Positions 53,801 through 62,221 of a DNA stretch of 64,000 nucleotides are shown here, one piece after another. The stretch's first letter is position 1; every line of letters starts with the position of its first letter. This DNA comes from Pseudomonas taiwanensis (GTDB lineage Bacteria; Pseudomonadota; Gammaproteobacteria; Pseudomonadales; Pseudomonadaceae). The stretch lies in contig NZ_QJRF01000045.1 of assembly GCF_013393345.1 (NCBI RefSeq), forward strand, positions 1-64,000, given 5' to 3'. The position numbers were made by a program, and so were the translations under genes. The notes under the pieces were generated by a model. That model saw only the letters and a program-made list of their open reading frames with translations. It ran no database searches and had not been told where the DNA came from.

Positions 53801-56377
53801 GTACTCGCGCTGCACTTCCTCATCGTCGGGATGCGCCGACCAGTCGATACCGACATGCCGGAGGTACGCGAGACACACCGCGACGGCGCGGTCGCTCTGG
53901 TCGAGGACCAGGCAGACATCCAGTTGCAGGCACGCAACCAGTCCCTTTTCCACCGTCGTACGGGCGCGTTCGGCCAGCGTCACCAGGCGCGCGTCCGCCG
54001 CCGGCAGCTGCCCGGTGAGGAACTCGCATTCGGCCCGGTTCAGCTCCAGGGCGAAGCTCAGCTCATGGCGCCGCGCCCAGCAATCGCTACCCAGCAGTTC
54101 CGCACCGGCGGACAGATAGGTAAGCGCCGACGCGTAGGCCGTCGATGCCTTGGCACGCTGGCCGGCCAGCAGGTTGAACTCCGCCAGTTGCTCACGCTCG
54201 GAGACTTCGGTCAGCAGCGCGGCGCCCCGATTGAGCTGGCCGGCAATCTCGAAAATCGCCTCTTCGCGCCGTTTCGGGGCGGTCTGCGCGGCGAGCAACC
54301 AGCCGATACGCAGATGGACCTCGGCGCGCGACGCCTTGGGGATCAGTGAGTAGGCAGCTTCATGAATCCGGTCGTGGACGAAGGCATAAGCGCTCTCCTG
54401 CCGCTCCACCAGTTCCTGGCGGATCGCCTCCCACAGCACGGCGTGAGCCTGGGCCTGGGGAATGCCCAGGACGCTTGAAAGGACGGTGATCTCGGCGACG
54501 TTGCCGAGACAGGCCAGTTGCTGCAACGCCAGCTGCGTGTCGCTGGGCAGGCGCGCCAGCTTGCCGACCATGAGGTCCACGACATTGTCGGTGTAGCCCT
54601 TTGCATGGATGCGATCAGGCTCCCAGCGCCAATGCCGAGCGTCATGGTCGAACGTCAGCAGGTCTTCTTCGACCAGAGCCTGGAGAAACTGGATGACGAA
54701 GAACGGGTTGCCGGCGGTCTTGTCCTGCACCAGCCGGGCCAGCGACTCGATGCGCTCCTGCGGACTGTGCAGGGCTTCGGCAATCAGTTGTTCGATATGC
54801 GCCTTGGCCAGCGGCGCCAGCCTGATCTCGTCGATCCTGACACCCGCGTTCCTGATGGCCTGGAGCTTGGCCGTCAGCGGGTGTGCGGCATCCACCTCGT
54901 TGTCCCGGTAGGCGCCCACCAGCATCAGGTGGCGCAGGTCCGAACGGGTCAGCAGGTCCTCCAGCAGGTCGAGGGTTGCCGCGTCGAGCCATTGAAGATC
55001 GTCGAGAAACAGCGCGAGCGGATGCTCCGGTTGCGCGAATACGCCGATGAAGCGCCGAAACACCAGCAGGAACCGGCGTTGCGACTGTTGCGGTTCCAGC
55101 TCCGGGACCGCCGGCTGTTCACCGATGATGAGCTTCAGTTCGGGAATGAGGTCGGTCATCAGCCGCGCGTTGGGCTCCAGCGCCTCCAGCATCGCCCCGC
55201 GCCAGCCCTCCAGCTCCGCGTCGCTCTTGCCGAGCAGCGTCCGCACCAGGTTCTGAAAAGCCTGTACCAGGGTCGAATAGGGAATATCGCGCTTGTACTG
55301 GTCGAACTTGCCGGAGGCGAAGAGTCCCCGTGGCGGTACCAGCACCTTGTGCAGCTCATTGACCACCGAAGACTTGCCGATGCCGGAGTAACCGGACACC
55401 AGCACCAGTTCCGGCGCACTGCTGTTGACGATGCGGGTAAACGAAGCGACCAGCGTGTCTACCTCGTAAGCCCGCCCATACAGCTTCTCGGGGATCAGCA
55501 GGCGGTCGGGCGTGCCGTGCTCGTTCAGGGGGAAGTCGTCGATGCGCTGACGGCATTGCCAGTCTTCCAGGCAGCGGCGCAGGTCATGTTCGACGCCGGC
55601 TGCCGTCTGGTAGCGCTCCTCGGCGGTCTTGGCCAGCAGCTTCATGACGATGTTCGAGATCACCGCCGGCACCGTGGTCACCCGTTCGCTCGGGGGCACC
55701 GCCTTCCTGGCGATGTGGCAGTGCACCCATTCCATGGCGTCGGTGGCGGTGAACGGCAATACGCCCGTCAGCATCTGGTAGAGGGTGATGCCGAGCGCAT
55801 AGAGGTCGCTGCGCGAATCGATCGAACGATTCATCCGGCCGGTCTGCTCCGGCGCCATGTAGGCAAGCGTGCCGGCGATGGTCTCGGGCGGCTCGGGCGC
55901 CTGGCGCTCGCGCGGCAGCCGCGAGGCGAGTCCGAAGCCGGTGAGACGCACCTGGCCATCGGTGCAATTGACCAGGATGTGCGTGGGCTTGAGGTCCTTG
56001 TGAACGAGCCCGCGCTGGTGGAGCTTGCCCAGCGCCGTGGCAATGCCCACGGCGATGTCCAGGAAAGCGCCCATCTCCATGGGTGCGCCGAGCAACCGCT
56101 CGAGTGGCTCGCCGCCCGGGTCCTCCAGCACCAGCAGCAGCCCGCTGCTCTCCCGCACCAGCTCAAGCGGCCGGACAGCCCATGCGCCATCGAGCTCGTC
56201 CTTGAGGCCGAACTCATGTGCGAGGCGCTCGAGGCTGGCCGGCAAAGGCTGTTCAGCGGCGGCCCGCGCCACCAGCACGTCGTCGCCCCCCTCCTTCGGG
56301 TGCGGTCCTCGGCAGAAGGCACGCTCGCCATCGTCCCAGCAAATCTGGAGTCTGTTGCCCATTGGTATCGGAGCCAT
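50867..56377 (-). CDS. Giant hybrid: Ser/Thr-kinase-like, AAA-ATPase, GAF, PAS, histidine kinase
   Basis: The 1836-residue protein has a protein-kinase-like domain (about residues 80-275), an AAA/NACHT-type ATPase (Walker A GYSGIGKSS at 329-337), a long helical middle region, a GAF domain, a PAS domain (EANDAFLRMVGYERED) and a histidine kinase (SIAHEVNQPIAATVTNAY, NLIINALEAMGG, DSGPGFAES, GLGMGLSICRSI). In the kinase-like domain the DFG aspartate is glycine (G147) and the HRDxxxxN asparagine is histidine (H133). The start is uncertain: in-frame ATGs lie at 56362, 56377, 56410 and 56428, none with a strong ribosome-binding site. It pairs with the FixJ-type regulator just upstream. Confidence 0.88.
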   Translation of the reverse strand: MAPIPMGNRLQICWDDGERAFCRGPHPKEGGDDVLVARAAAEQPLPASLERLAHEFGLKDELDGAWAVRPLELVRESSGLLLVLEDPGGEPLERLLGAPMEMGAFLDIAVGIATALGKLHQRGLVHKDLKPTHILVNCTDGQVRLTGFGLASRLPRERQAPEPPETIAGTLAYMAPEQTGRMNRSIDSRSDLYALGITLYQMLTGVLPFTATDAMEWVHCHIARKAVPPSERVTTVPAVISNIVMKLLAKTAEERYQTAAGVEHDLRRCLEDWQCRQRIDDFPLNEHGTPDRLLIPEKLYGRAYEVDTLVASFTRIVNSSAPELVLVSGYSGIGKSSVVNELHKVLVPPRGLFASGKFDQYKRDIPYSTLVQAFQNLVRTLLGKSDAELEGWRGAMLEALEPNARLMTDLIPELKLIIGEQPAVPELEPQQSQRRFLLVFRRFIGVFAQPEHPLALFLDDLQWLDAATLDLLEDLLTRSDLRHLMLVGAYRDNEVDAAHPLTAKLQAIRNAGVRIDEIRLAPLAKAHIEQLIAEALHSPQERIESLARLVQDKTAGNPFFVIQFLQALVEEDLLTFDHDARHWRWEPDRIHAKGYTDNVVDLMVGKLARLPSDTQLALQQLACLGNVAEITVLSSVLGIPQAQAHAVLWEAIRQELVERQESAYAFVHDRIHEAAYSLIPKASRAEVHLRIGWLLAAQTAPKRREEAIFEIAGQLNRGAALLTEVSEREQLAEFNLLAGQRAKASTAYASALTYLSAGAELLGSDCWARRHELSFALELNRAECEFLTGQLPAADARLVTLAERARTTVEKGLVACLQLDVCLVLDQSDRAVAVCLAYLRHVGIDWSAHPDDEEVQREYQRIWTLLGERQIEDLIDLPLMEDAASLGTVEALSKLFAPALQTDANLACLTICMAVSISLERGNCDASCVLYANVGRVAGRRFGDYQAGLRFGQLGCDLVDRRGLKRFEAKTYLCFSIFVMRWLRPVRECRALLSRAFAAANRIGDLPYGAYAGNSLVSDLLYSGESLPAVQAEAERGLAYAEKVGFGLVVDFIATQLALVRTLRGLTTAFGSFDDANFTELSTERHLAGSPDLALAECWYWTRKLQLRYLAGDYPSAMEAARKAEALLWTSSSFFEEAEYHFYSALVHAAACDASPAVEHSTHRVAMASHHRQYQVWADNCRENFADRAALIGAEIARIEGRVAEAEQLYEHAILAAQQNGFIHVEALANELASRFYAARGLGKIARLYMRDARYGYLRWGADGKVWQLETKYSYLRTEEPALGATTTIATPVEHLDLATVLKVSQAVSGEIVLEKLIDMVMRTAIEQAGAERGLLILSDGGEHLIAAEATTAGDATELLLRAVPVSAALLPESILFNVLRTRESVVLDDAVAEPSFAADPYIRERRTRSILCLPLMNQAKLTGALYLENNLTARVFSPTRIAVLKLVASQAAISLENARLYRDIAEREAKIRRLVDANIIGIIVWNAEGDIIEANDAFLRMVGYEREDLVSGSVGWRDLTQPDLRPQSETALAEALRVGHAQPFEKEYVRKDGSRLPVIVGLATFETSRKDGVAFVLDLTERKLAEQRVREGEQRYREVQAELAHANRVATMGQLAASIAHEVNQPIAATVTNAYAAQRWLNAQPPEVGEVGQVLGRIIKDANRAADVLGRIRELIRKAPPQKEPVDINAAIREMVEFTHGEASKCGAVVQTQLAEGLPLIEGDRVELQQVLLNLIINALEAMGGINDGVRQLHISTGPDESGAVRVTVSDSGPGFAESAEQVFAPFYTTKPTGLGMGLSICRSIIETHGGQLWASANQPRGAVVQFTVLAHSPV

Positions 56378-56496
56378 AAGTAGGATTTCTTGAATGACGC
56401 ACCCTGCCATCAGGCTGCCGCCCGTCATTGCGATGGACGCTGGCGCCTCGGCGGGTCAGCGACAGGGCCGCAAGGGCGCTGCCGCTGATGCCGAAA

Positions 56497-57171
56497 TCAG
56501 GACGACTTGCGTGACTGCGGCTGGATGCCCAGGGATTCCGATTTTCTGACGAGGTCCGCGACGGAGCGCGCGGCCAGCTTCTTCATGACCTGTCCGCGAT
56601 GGACTTTCACGGTGACTTCGCTGAGGTTCAGTTCGGAGGCGATCTGCTTGTTCATCAGGCCGGCGACCACGAACCCCATGACTTCCCGCTCACGCACGGT
56701 GAGCGAATCGAATGCGGTACGCAGCGTCGCGATGGACTGCTCGGCGGCCAGGCGTTCGCCATCCTTCGCCAGTGCATTGGCCACTGCATCCAGCATGTCC
56801 TGGTCCCGAAACGGCTTGGCCAGGAAATCGACCGCACCGGCCTTCATGGCCTTGACCGTCATCGCGATGTCGCCATGCCCGGTCATGAACACGATCGGCA
56901 TGCGCAAGCCGCTCTTCTCCACCTGTTCCTGGAAGGCAAGGCCGCTCTCACCGCGCAGCCTGACGTCGAGTATCAGGCAGCTGGGGACATTGTTCTTCGG
57001 GAAGGCCAGGAATTCCTGGGACGATTCGAACGTCTCGACGCGCAATCCGATGGAGCGCAGCAAACCCTCGAGCGCCAGCCGCATCGACTCGTCGTCATCG
57101 ACCACATAAACCATGGGGTCCTTCTGTTCGCATGTGCTTTTGGTCGAAGTTGTTTGCGACCACGAACTCAT
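56497..57171 (-). CDS. FixJ/LuxR-type response regulator
   Basis: The 224-residue protein has a receiver domain (acidic D25-D27, phospho-acceptor D69, T97, K119) and a C-terminal LuxR helix-turn-helix (LTVREREVMGFVVAGLMNKQIASELNLSEVTVKVHRG split at about residues 154-190). It is upstream of the giant kinase in the same direction, so the two are a likely pair. AAGGAG precedes the ATG at 57171. It could bind the TATACCTAGGTATA sites near 59764 and 60259. Confidence 0.92.
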   Translation of the reverse strand: MSSWSQTTSTKSTCEQKDPMVYVVDDDESMRLALEGLLRSIGLRVETFESSQEFLAFPKNNVPSCLILDVRLRGESGLAFQEQVEKSGLRMPIVFMTGHGDIAMTVKAMKAGAVDFLAKPFRDQDMLDAVANALAKDGERLAAEQSIATLRTAFDSLTVREREVMGFVVAGLMNKQIASELNLSEVTVKVHRGQVMKKLAARSVADLVRKSESLGIQPQSRKSS

Positions 57172-57528
57172 CTTGTCTCCTTGCTGAAGACCGGCAAATC
57201 ACGGCGTGCCGGTCAAAAAATCTAGTCCATGTCCCCCCTCGCGGCAACGCGATGGCCTCGGCGTCTGCCGGGCTTTTTGCACGTCGGGGAGGTCTACGGC
57301 TGGAATGTTGATAACGCGGATCAGGGCGCCGAGAACGATGCGCTCAGCATTGACGAGGCTATCGCGCTTGCGGAGGCACCAGCCAGGACATAAAACCCTT
57401 GATATCGGCCAACCCGGAACGCCGCACGCCTCGTCCGACTTTCCGACGACCGACCCTCGCGGATCGCTTGAAAAAAAACACTGCGACACATACTTCCCAA
57501 TGCCATTCGAACAGTCACGGCGGAAACA
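57172..57528. other. Divergent intergenic region (357 bases)
   Basis: Between the response regulator and a GlxA-type regulator. I see no repeat, hairpin terminator or small gene with a good ribosome-binding site; an AT-rich run (GAAAAAAAACACTGCG near 57470) may belong to the rightward promoter. Confidence 0.45.
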
Positions 57529-58584
57529 ATGGTCGGTCCTCCAGGCAGCGAAGGGACAACCCCACCCAGGGACAGCACATTCGACACCCAGGCTTCGACG
57601 TGGGACAGGCCTCGCGAAGTGGTGTTCGTGGCCTACCCGCAGATTGGGCTGCTCGACCTGACCGGTGCCCAGACGGTGTTCTGGGCCGCCACCAAGGCGC
57701 TGTCCGCGCGCCAGATGCCCGGTTACCAGCTGCGCACCGCCAGCCTCGAAGGCGGGCTGGTGCAGACCGTCGAAGGTCTGGCCGTAGACACCTCCCGACT
57801 CGATCAGCCCAGCGTTCCCCCGGCAGACACCCTCGTCGTTCCCGGCGCTCCGGGAATCTGCCTGTCCCTGGACAGCCACGGCGAACTGGTCGACTGGCTG
57901 TCGGGCGCGGCCCACCGCTTTCGGCGGGTCGCGGCGGTTTGCAGTGGCGCCTTCCTGCTGGCCAAGGCCGGCCTGCTCGATGGCCGACGCGCCGCCACCC
58001 ACTGGGCCATGTGCGACACGCTCAAGGAGCGTTTTCCGGCCATTGATGTCGATGCCGACGCGATCTTCATCCAGCAGGGAACGGTGTGGACGTCGGCGGG
58101 CGTGAGCGCCGGCATCGACCTGGCACTGGCCCTGGTGGAAGCCGACTGTGGCCGCGAAGTGGCCATGCAGGTGGCCAGGGAACTGGTGGTCTACCTCAAG
58201 CGACCGGGTGGCCAGGCGCAGTACAGCACGCTGCTGCAGTCGCAATCGGGGGAAAGCGCGGCGTTCGACGACCTGCACCTGTGGCTGACGGAAAACCTGG
58301 GGGATGAAAGCCTGACGGTGGAACGCCTGGCTGAGCGCGCGCAAATGAGCCAGCGCAACTTCTCCAGGGTCTACAAGCTCAAGACCGGACGGACGCCCTC
58401 CAAGGCCATCGAACTGTTCCGCCTCGAAGCAGCGAAGCGCTTGCTGGAGAACTCCCCGCGCAATATCGAGCAGATTGCCCGGCTCTGCGGATTCGGCGAC
58501 GAGGAACGGATGCGCTGTACCTTCCAGCGAAACCTGTCCATCTCTCCTCGCGACTACCGCAGCCGCTTCACGCGGGAACACTGA
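57529..58584 (+). CDS. GlxA-family AraC-type regulator
   Basis: The 351-residue protein has a DJ-1/PfpI-like N-terminal domain (EVVFVAYPQIGLLDLTGAQTVF, and the nucleophile-like cysteine in VAAVCSGAFLLAKAGLLDGRR, split here) and a C-terminal AraC DNA-binding domain (ESLTVERLAERAQMSQRNFSRVYKLKTGRTPSKA). It is convergent with a LysR gene. The first 28 residues are low in family likeness, so a later start is possible. Confidence 0.87.
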   Translation: MVGPPGSEGTTPPRDSTFDTQASTWDRPREVVFVAYPQIGLLDLTGAQTVFWAATKALSARQMPGYQLRTASLEGGLVQTVEGLAVDTSRLDQPSVPPADTLVVPGAPGICLSLDSHGELVDWLSGAAHRFRRVAAVCSGAFLLAKAGLLDGRRAATHWAMCDTLKERFPAIDVDADAIFIQQGTVWTSAGVSAGIDLALALVEADCGREVAMQVARELVVYLKRPGGQAQYSTLLQSQSGESAAFDDLHLWLTENLGDESLTVERLAERAQMSQRNFSRVYKLKTGRTPSKAIELFRLEAAKRLLENSPRNIEQIARLCGFGDEERMRCTFQRNLSISPRDYRSRFTREH

Positions 58585-58615
58585 TCGGTATCCCACCCGC
58601 CCCCGCCTTCGCCCC

Positions 58616-59545
58616 TCAGGCCGCAACCGATGCCTGCTCGGGCACCTTGCCGAGGTGACGGAAGAAGCAGGAACGCAGCCAGCGTTCACGCGGATCGTCG
58701 TGGCTCGCGCCGCGCCAGGCCATGGACAGGACCGGAGCCGGCAGCTCCAGCGGCGCGAACTCGGCGTGCATCCCGTGCAGCCGCGCCATGGCCTGGGCCA
58801 CGTAGTCCGGCACGATGGCGACCATGTCGCTGCCGGCGAGCAGCCCCGGCAAGGCACTGAACTGCGGCACCGCCAGCACCACCTTGCGCTGGCGCCCCAT
58901 TACACCCAGGACGTGATCGACATCATCGATGACGTTGCCCATCGAAGACACCACCACATGGGGCCGCGCGCAGAACTCGTCCAGTGTCAGGCGGCATGCC
59001 GCTGAATCGCCGCGCAGCAGCACCGGCTGCATCGGACGCAGCCGCTTGCAGTGGGAGCTGGCCGGCAGTCCCTGCGCCAGGCTGATGCCCACGGAAATCT
59101 CGCCCGTGGTGATCAGCTGGGGCAATTGCCACTGGTCCACCCGGCGCACCACCAGGGTGATGTTCGGTGCCTCGTCGCGCAGGTGCCTCATCAGCTGCGG
59201 GAGCAGCGCGTACTCGACATCGTCCGAGAGTCCGACATGGAATGCAGCGTCGCTGGTGAGCGGGTCGAACTCCTGGGAGCAACTCAGGGCCACTGCGATG
59301 CCGTCCAGGGCCGGTGCCAGCCGGGCATGGATTTCCTCCGCCCGCGCGGTCGGCTCCATCACCCCGCCGGTGCGGATGAACAGGGGGTCGTTGAACATCG
59401 AGCGCAGTCGGGCCAATGCACTGCTGACCGTCGTCTGGCCGATGAACAAGCGCTCTCCGGCACGAGTGACGTTGCGCTCACGCATCATGGTCTCGAAGAC
59501 AACCAGCAAGTTGAGGTCGGCACGCCGCAGGTCATTTCTGTTCAT
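58616..59545 (-). CDS. LysR-family regulator, NodD/LinR-like
   Basis: The 309-residue protein starts MNRNDLRRADLNLLVVFETMMRE, the pattern of the NodD-like LysR branch, with helix-turn-helix (VTRAGERLFIGQTTVSSALARLR). Its effector domain has DPLTSDAAFHVGLSDDVEYALLP. It is divergent from the receiver gene with a 323-base gap carrying repeated TACxTxxGTA motifs. Confidence 0.88.
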   Translation of the reverse strand: MNRNDLRRADLNLLVVFETMMRERNVTRAGERLFIGQTTVSSALARLRSMFNDPLFIRTGGVMEPTARAEEIHARLAPALDGIAVALSCSQEFDPLTSDAAFHVGLSDDVEYALLPQLMRHLRDEAPNITLVVRRVDQWQLPQLITTGEISVGISLAQGLPASSHCKRLRPMQPVLLRGDSAACRLTLDEFCARPHVVVSSMGNVIDDVDHVLGVMGRQRKVVLAVPQFSALPGLLAGSDMVAIVPDYVAQAMARLHGMHAEFAPLELPAPVLSMAWRGASHDDPRERWLRSCFFRHLGKVPEQASVAA

Positions 59546-59661
59546 GATGTCCGCCGCCTGGTTAATGGGTCTTTTACAACTTTCCCTGCACCTCCGGAGT
59601 TACCGGAAGCCAATGAATGAGTAGCGCCAGATTATTCGAGGTTCCGGGAACAATTCATTTG

Positions 59662-59777
59662 TACGTCAGTGCAGATGAAGTATCCCTTCGGGACGTGCAC
59701 TTGTACCTGAGTATCATGCGTCGACGGGTAACTCCGAAGTGCTTGACCTCAAGGGGCGGAGACTATACGTAGGTATA
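59662..59777. promoter_or_regulatory. Cluster of TACxTxxGTA motifs in divergent promoter
   Basis: TACGTCAGTG (59662), TACCTGAGTA (59704) and TATACGTAGGTATA (59764-59777) share a palindromic theme with the perfect site at 60259. They lie in the 323-base region between the LysR and receiver genes, which holds no other gene. Confidence 0.5.
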
Positions 59778-59868
59778 CTTCTCGACGTTATGAGACAGCG
59801 TATCTTGAAATAACGACAGGCCGCCGCAACGAGCGACCCCACATGACGCAGATACTCAGGTGCGCAAT

Positions 59869-60225
59869 ATGGCTGTTATTGCAGTCGTCGATGATGACGA
59901 ATCAATCCGTACGGCGCTGGAAAGCTTGTTGAGGGCCAGCGGCTACCAGGCCAGAACCTATTCCGACGCCTTGGAGTTCCTCGGCTCCAGCGGCCCGGCC
60001 GAAGCGCACTGCCTGATCTCCGATATCCAGATGCCGGGCATGTGCGGCGTCGAGATGCATGAAAAACTCATCGCGATGGGTTTTCGGATTCCCACCATCT
60101 TCATCACCGCCTACCCGGGCGCCATTGGCCCCGATACGTCCGGAATGGTCGCCTGCCTCCCCAAGCCCTTCGAAGCCGACACACTGCTGAACTGCATCGA
60201 AACCGCCCTGCGCGAGCGCCCCTGA
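59869..60225 (+). CDS. Stand-alone response-regulator receiver
   Basis: The 118-residue protein is a single receiver domain with D8-D10, phospho-acceptor D52 (LISDIQMPG), T80 and K99 in LPKPFE. It lacks an output domain, as in phosphorelay intermediates or CheY/DivK-like proteins. It may take phosphate from the nearby giant kinase. An ATG is chosen over an in-frame GTG three codons earlier. It is transcribed toward the NDH-2-like gene. Confidence 0.9.
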   Translation: MAVIAVVDDDESIRTALESLLRASGYQARTYSDALEFLGSSGPAEAHCLISDIQMPGMCGVEMHEKLIAMGFRIPTIFITAYPGAIGPDTSGMVACLPKPFEADTLLNCIETALRERP

Positions 60226-60258
60226 GAACATCCGGAAGTTCCTGGGCGCATTCGACTT

Positions 60259-60272
60259 ATACCTAGGTATAT
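60259..60272. promoter_or_regulatory. Perfect palindrome TATACCTAGGTATA
   Basis: A 14-base perfect palindrome between the receiver and NDH-2-like genes, about 200 bases before the latter's start. A near copy is at 59764. Confidence 0.6.
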
Positions 60273-60468
60273 ATCAATTCGACTGACGCATAATTCTGCT
60301 GACCCTATGTAGAAGTGCGCCAGTAGATATCCATCGATAGCATGTAACCACAGCGGACGATCCGATACAGCGAATATGGGAACCCAGTATCAATGGACCT
60401 GTAATCGTCACGCCGGAGTTGGAAAAACAACATCAATTTTATTGGGCACTTCTTTCGAGGAGCACTTC

Positions 60469-61671
60469 ATGAAACAACAAATTCTGGTTGTGGGCGCAGG
60501 TTTCGGTGGACTCTGGAGCGCGTTGAGCGCCGCACGTTTGCTGGACAAACATGATCGCAACGATGTGGCAATCACCCTGCTCGCACCCCAGGCCGAACTG
60601 CGCATCCGTCCGCGCTTCTACGAGCCCAACGTCCACGCCATGTTTGCGCCGCTGGATGCCCTGTTCGATTCGGTTGGTGTGCGTTTCGTCAAAGGCACTG
60701 CAGAGCGCATCGATGAGCAGGCCAAGACCGTCGGCTACAGCGACGAGGCTGGCCGCCAGCAGGAGCTGCACTACGACCGCCTGGTCCTGGCGACCGGCAG
60801 CCAACTGGCCCGCCCACCGGTTCCTGGCCTGGCCGAACACGCCTTCGACGTCGACCAGATCGAATCCGCAACGCGCCTGGAACAGCACCTGAAGTCTCTC
60901 GCGGAGCGCCCCTACAGCCTGGCTCGCAATACCGTGGTGGTCGCCGGCGGCGGCTTCACCGGTATCGAGACGGCCACCGAAATGCCGGCGCGCCTGCGCG
61001 AGGTACTGGGTAACGACCAGGATATCCGCGTGATCGTCATCGACCGCGCCCCGCAGATCGGCGCCGCCCTCGGCGACGGGATTCGCCCGTCGATCGTCGA
61101 AGCCTCCGATCACCTCGGCATCGAGTGGGTGCTCGGCACCAGCGTTGCCGCGGTGGACGCCAATGGCGTCACCCTCGCCGACGGTCGCCATATCGAGAGC
61201 CATACGGTGATCTGGACCGTCGGCTTCCGGGCGAGCCCGTTGACCGAGCAGCTGTCCAGCGTGCGCGATGGCCAGGGCCGGTTGCATGTGGACGCAAACC
61301 TCAAGGTGCTCGGCCAGGACAACATCTTCGCCGCCGGTGATGTCGCCTATGCCGCCACCGACGACATCGGCAACTTCGCTGCCATGTCCTGCCAGCACGC
61401 AATCTCTCTCGGTCGCCATGCCGGCAACAACGTCGCCGCCGACATCCTCGGCGTGTCGCCCACGCCCTACCGCCAGCCCAAGTACGTGACCTGCCTGGAT
61501 CTGGGTGCCTGGGGCGCGGTGTTCACCGAAGGCTGGGACCGTCAGCTCAAGCTGGTGAAGGCCGAAGCCAAGGAGCTCAAGACCCAGATCAACACGATGT
61601 GGATCTACCCGCCGGCAGCCGATCGCACCGCCGCCCTGGCAGCCGCCGACCCGATGATTCCGGTGGCCTGA
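60469..61671 (+). CDS. NDH-2-like NAD(P)/FAD-dependent oxidoreductase
   Basis: The 400-residue flavoprotein has two Rossmann folds (ILVVGAGFGGLWSAL and VVVAGGGFTGIETATEM) and the FAD motif DNIFAAGDVAYAA. It resembles type II NADH dehydrogenase, which passes electrons to quinones without pumping protons. GAGGAG seven bases before the ATG fixes the start. Codons 2-5 hold AACAACAA, a CA motif. The upstream palindrome suggests control by the local two-component system. Confidence 0.92.
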   Translation: MKQQILVVGAGFGGLWSALSAARLLDKHDRNDVAITLLAPQAELRIRPRFYEPNVHAMFAPLDALFDSVGVRFVKGTAERIDEQAKTVGYSDEAGRQQELHYDRLVLATGSQLARPPVPGLAEHAFDVDQIESATRLEQHLKSLAERPYSLARNTVVVAGGGFTGIETATEMPARLREVLGNDQDIRVIVIDRAPQIGAALGDGIRPSIVEASDHLGIEWVLGTSVAAVDANGVTLADGRHIESHTVIWTVGFRASPLTEQLSSVRDGQGRLHVDANLKVLGQDNIFAAGDVAYAATDDIGNFAAMSCQHAISLGRHAGNNVAADILGVSPTPYRQPKYVTCLDLGAWGAVFTEGWDRQLKLVKAEAKELKTQINTMWIYPPAADRTAALAAADPMIPVA

Positions 61672-61750
61672 TCACCCTGCATGGACCCGGCGTCCGTGAC
61701 TCCGTCACGGACGCCCTTGGTAGGCCGCAACCCCTGCCGGAGCATTGGAT

Positions 61751-61975
61751 ATGTTCGCTTTCTTCGAATCCCCCCAGCGCGTCTACTTGCTTGGCAGCCA
61801 GCTGCTGGTCAGTGGCATGGCCATGCTGGTGACAGGAGCCCTGCTGGCCTACGTCTTCGACGCATTCCTCTCCATGGGCTGCCTGGTGCTGGCGCACCTG
61901 CTGACACTCCTTGGACCGATCGCGATCAAGCTCGGCTACGTGGTTCGCCTGCACGCGCAATCCCGCCTCAGCTGA
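61751..61975 (+). CDS. Small membrane protein, PpyR-like
   Basis: The 74-residue protein starts MFAFFESPQRVYLLGSQLLV and has two transmembrane segments, ending GPIAIKLGYVVRLHAQSRLS. From memory this resembles PpyR-like small membrane proteins of Pseudomonas, linked to psl/pyoverdine control in P. aeruginosa, but I hold this lightly. GGAG precedes the ATG, and a terminator follows. It may be co-transcribed with the NDH-2-like gene. Confidence 0.75.
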   Translation: MFAFFESPQRVYLLGSQLLVSGMAMLVTGALLAYVFDAFLSMGCLVLAHLLTLLGPIAIKLGYVVRLHAQSRLS

Positions 61976-62020
61976 TTACTCCCTGGGCGGGGACGCTGGC
62001 TCTAGTCCCCGCCTGCTTCG

Positions 62021-62051
62021 CCCGCCAACACTCGTGTTGGCGGGCTTTTTT
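62021..62051 (+). terminator. Rho-independent terminator
   Basis: CCCGCCAACAC-TC-GTGTTGGCGGG stem followed by CTTTTTT, after the small membrane protein. Confidence 0.93.
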
Positions 62052-62150
62052 CATTTGGCACCGTCCCCGTAGGAGCACAGCACACTCGCTCTTCCGCTTC
62101 ATACGCTGACTTGTCGCCCAACTGCTTTATCCCTGGGCAGGCGCCGCCCT

Positions 62151-62214
62151 TGTAGGAGCGAGCTTGCTCGCGAATGGTCGGCTCGGAAGGTTCGCGAGCA
62201 AGCTCGCTCCTACA
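62151..62214. repeat. REP-like inverted pair (GAGCTTGCTCGC family)
   Basis: TGTAGGAGCGAGCTTGCTCG with CGAGCAAGCTCGCTCCTACA, next to the stop of the TerC gene. Confidence 0.9.
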
Positions 62215-62221
62215 CAAAGCA

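Noticed and set aside
54518-56383. Open frame of 621 codons on the plus strand
   Set aside because: Antisense to the clear kinase and ATPase domains of the giant sensor; no recognisable motif or ribosome-binding site.
57199-58857. Open frame of 552 codons on the minus strand
   Set aside because: Antisense to the GlxA-type regulator, whose motifs are unambiguous.
61976-62221. tRNA or other structured RNA after the PpyR-like gene
   Set aside because: The structure is accounted for by a terminator and a REP pair; no cloverleaf was found.
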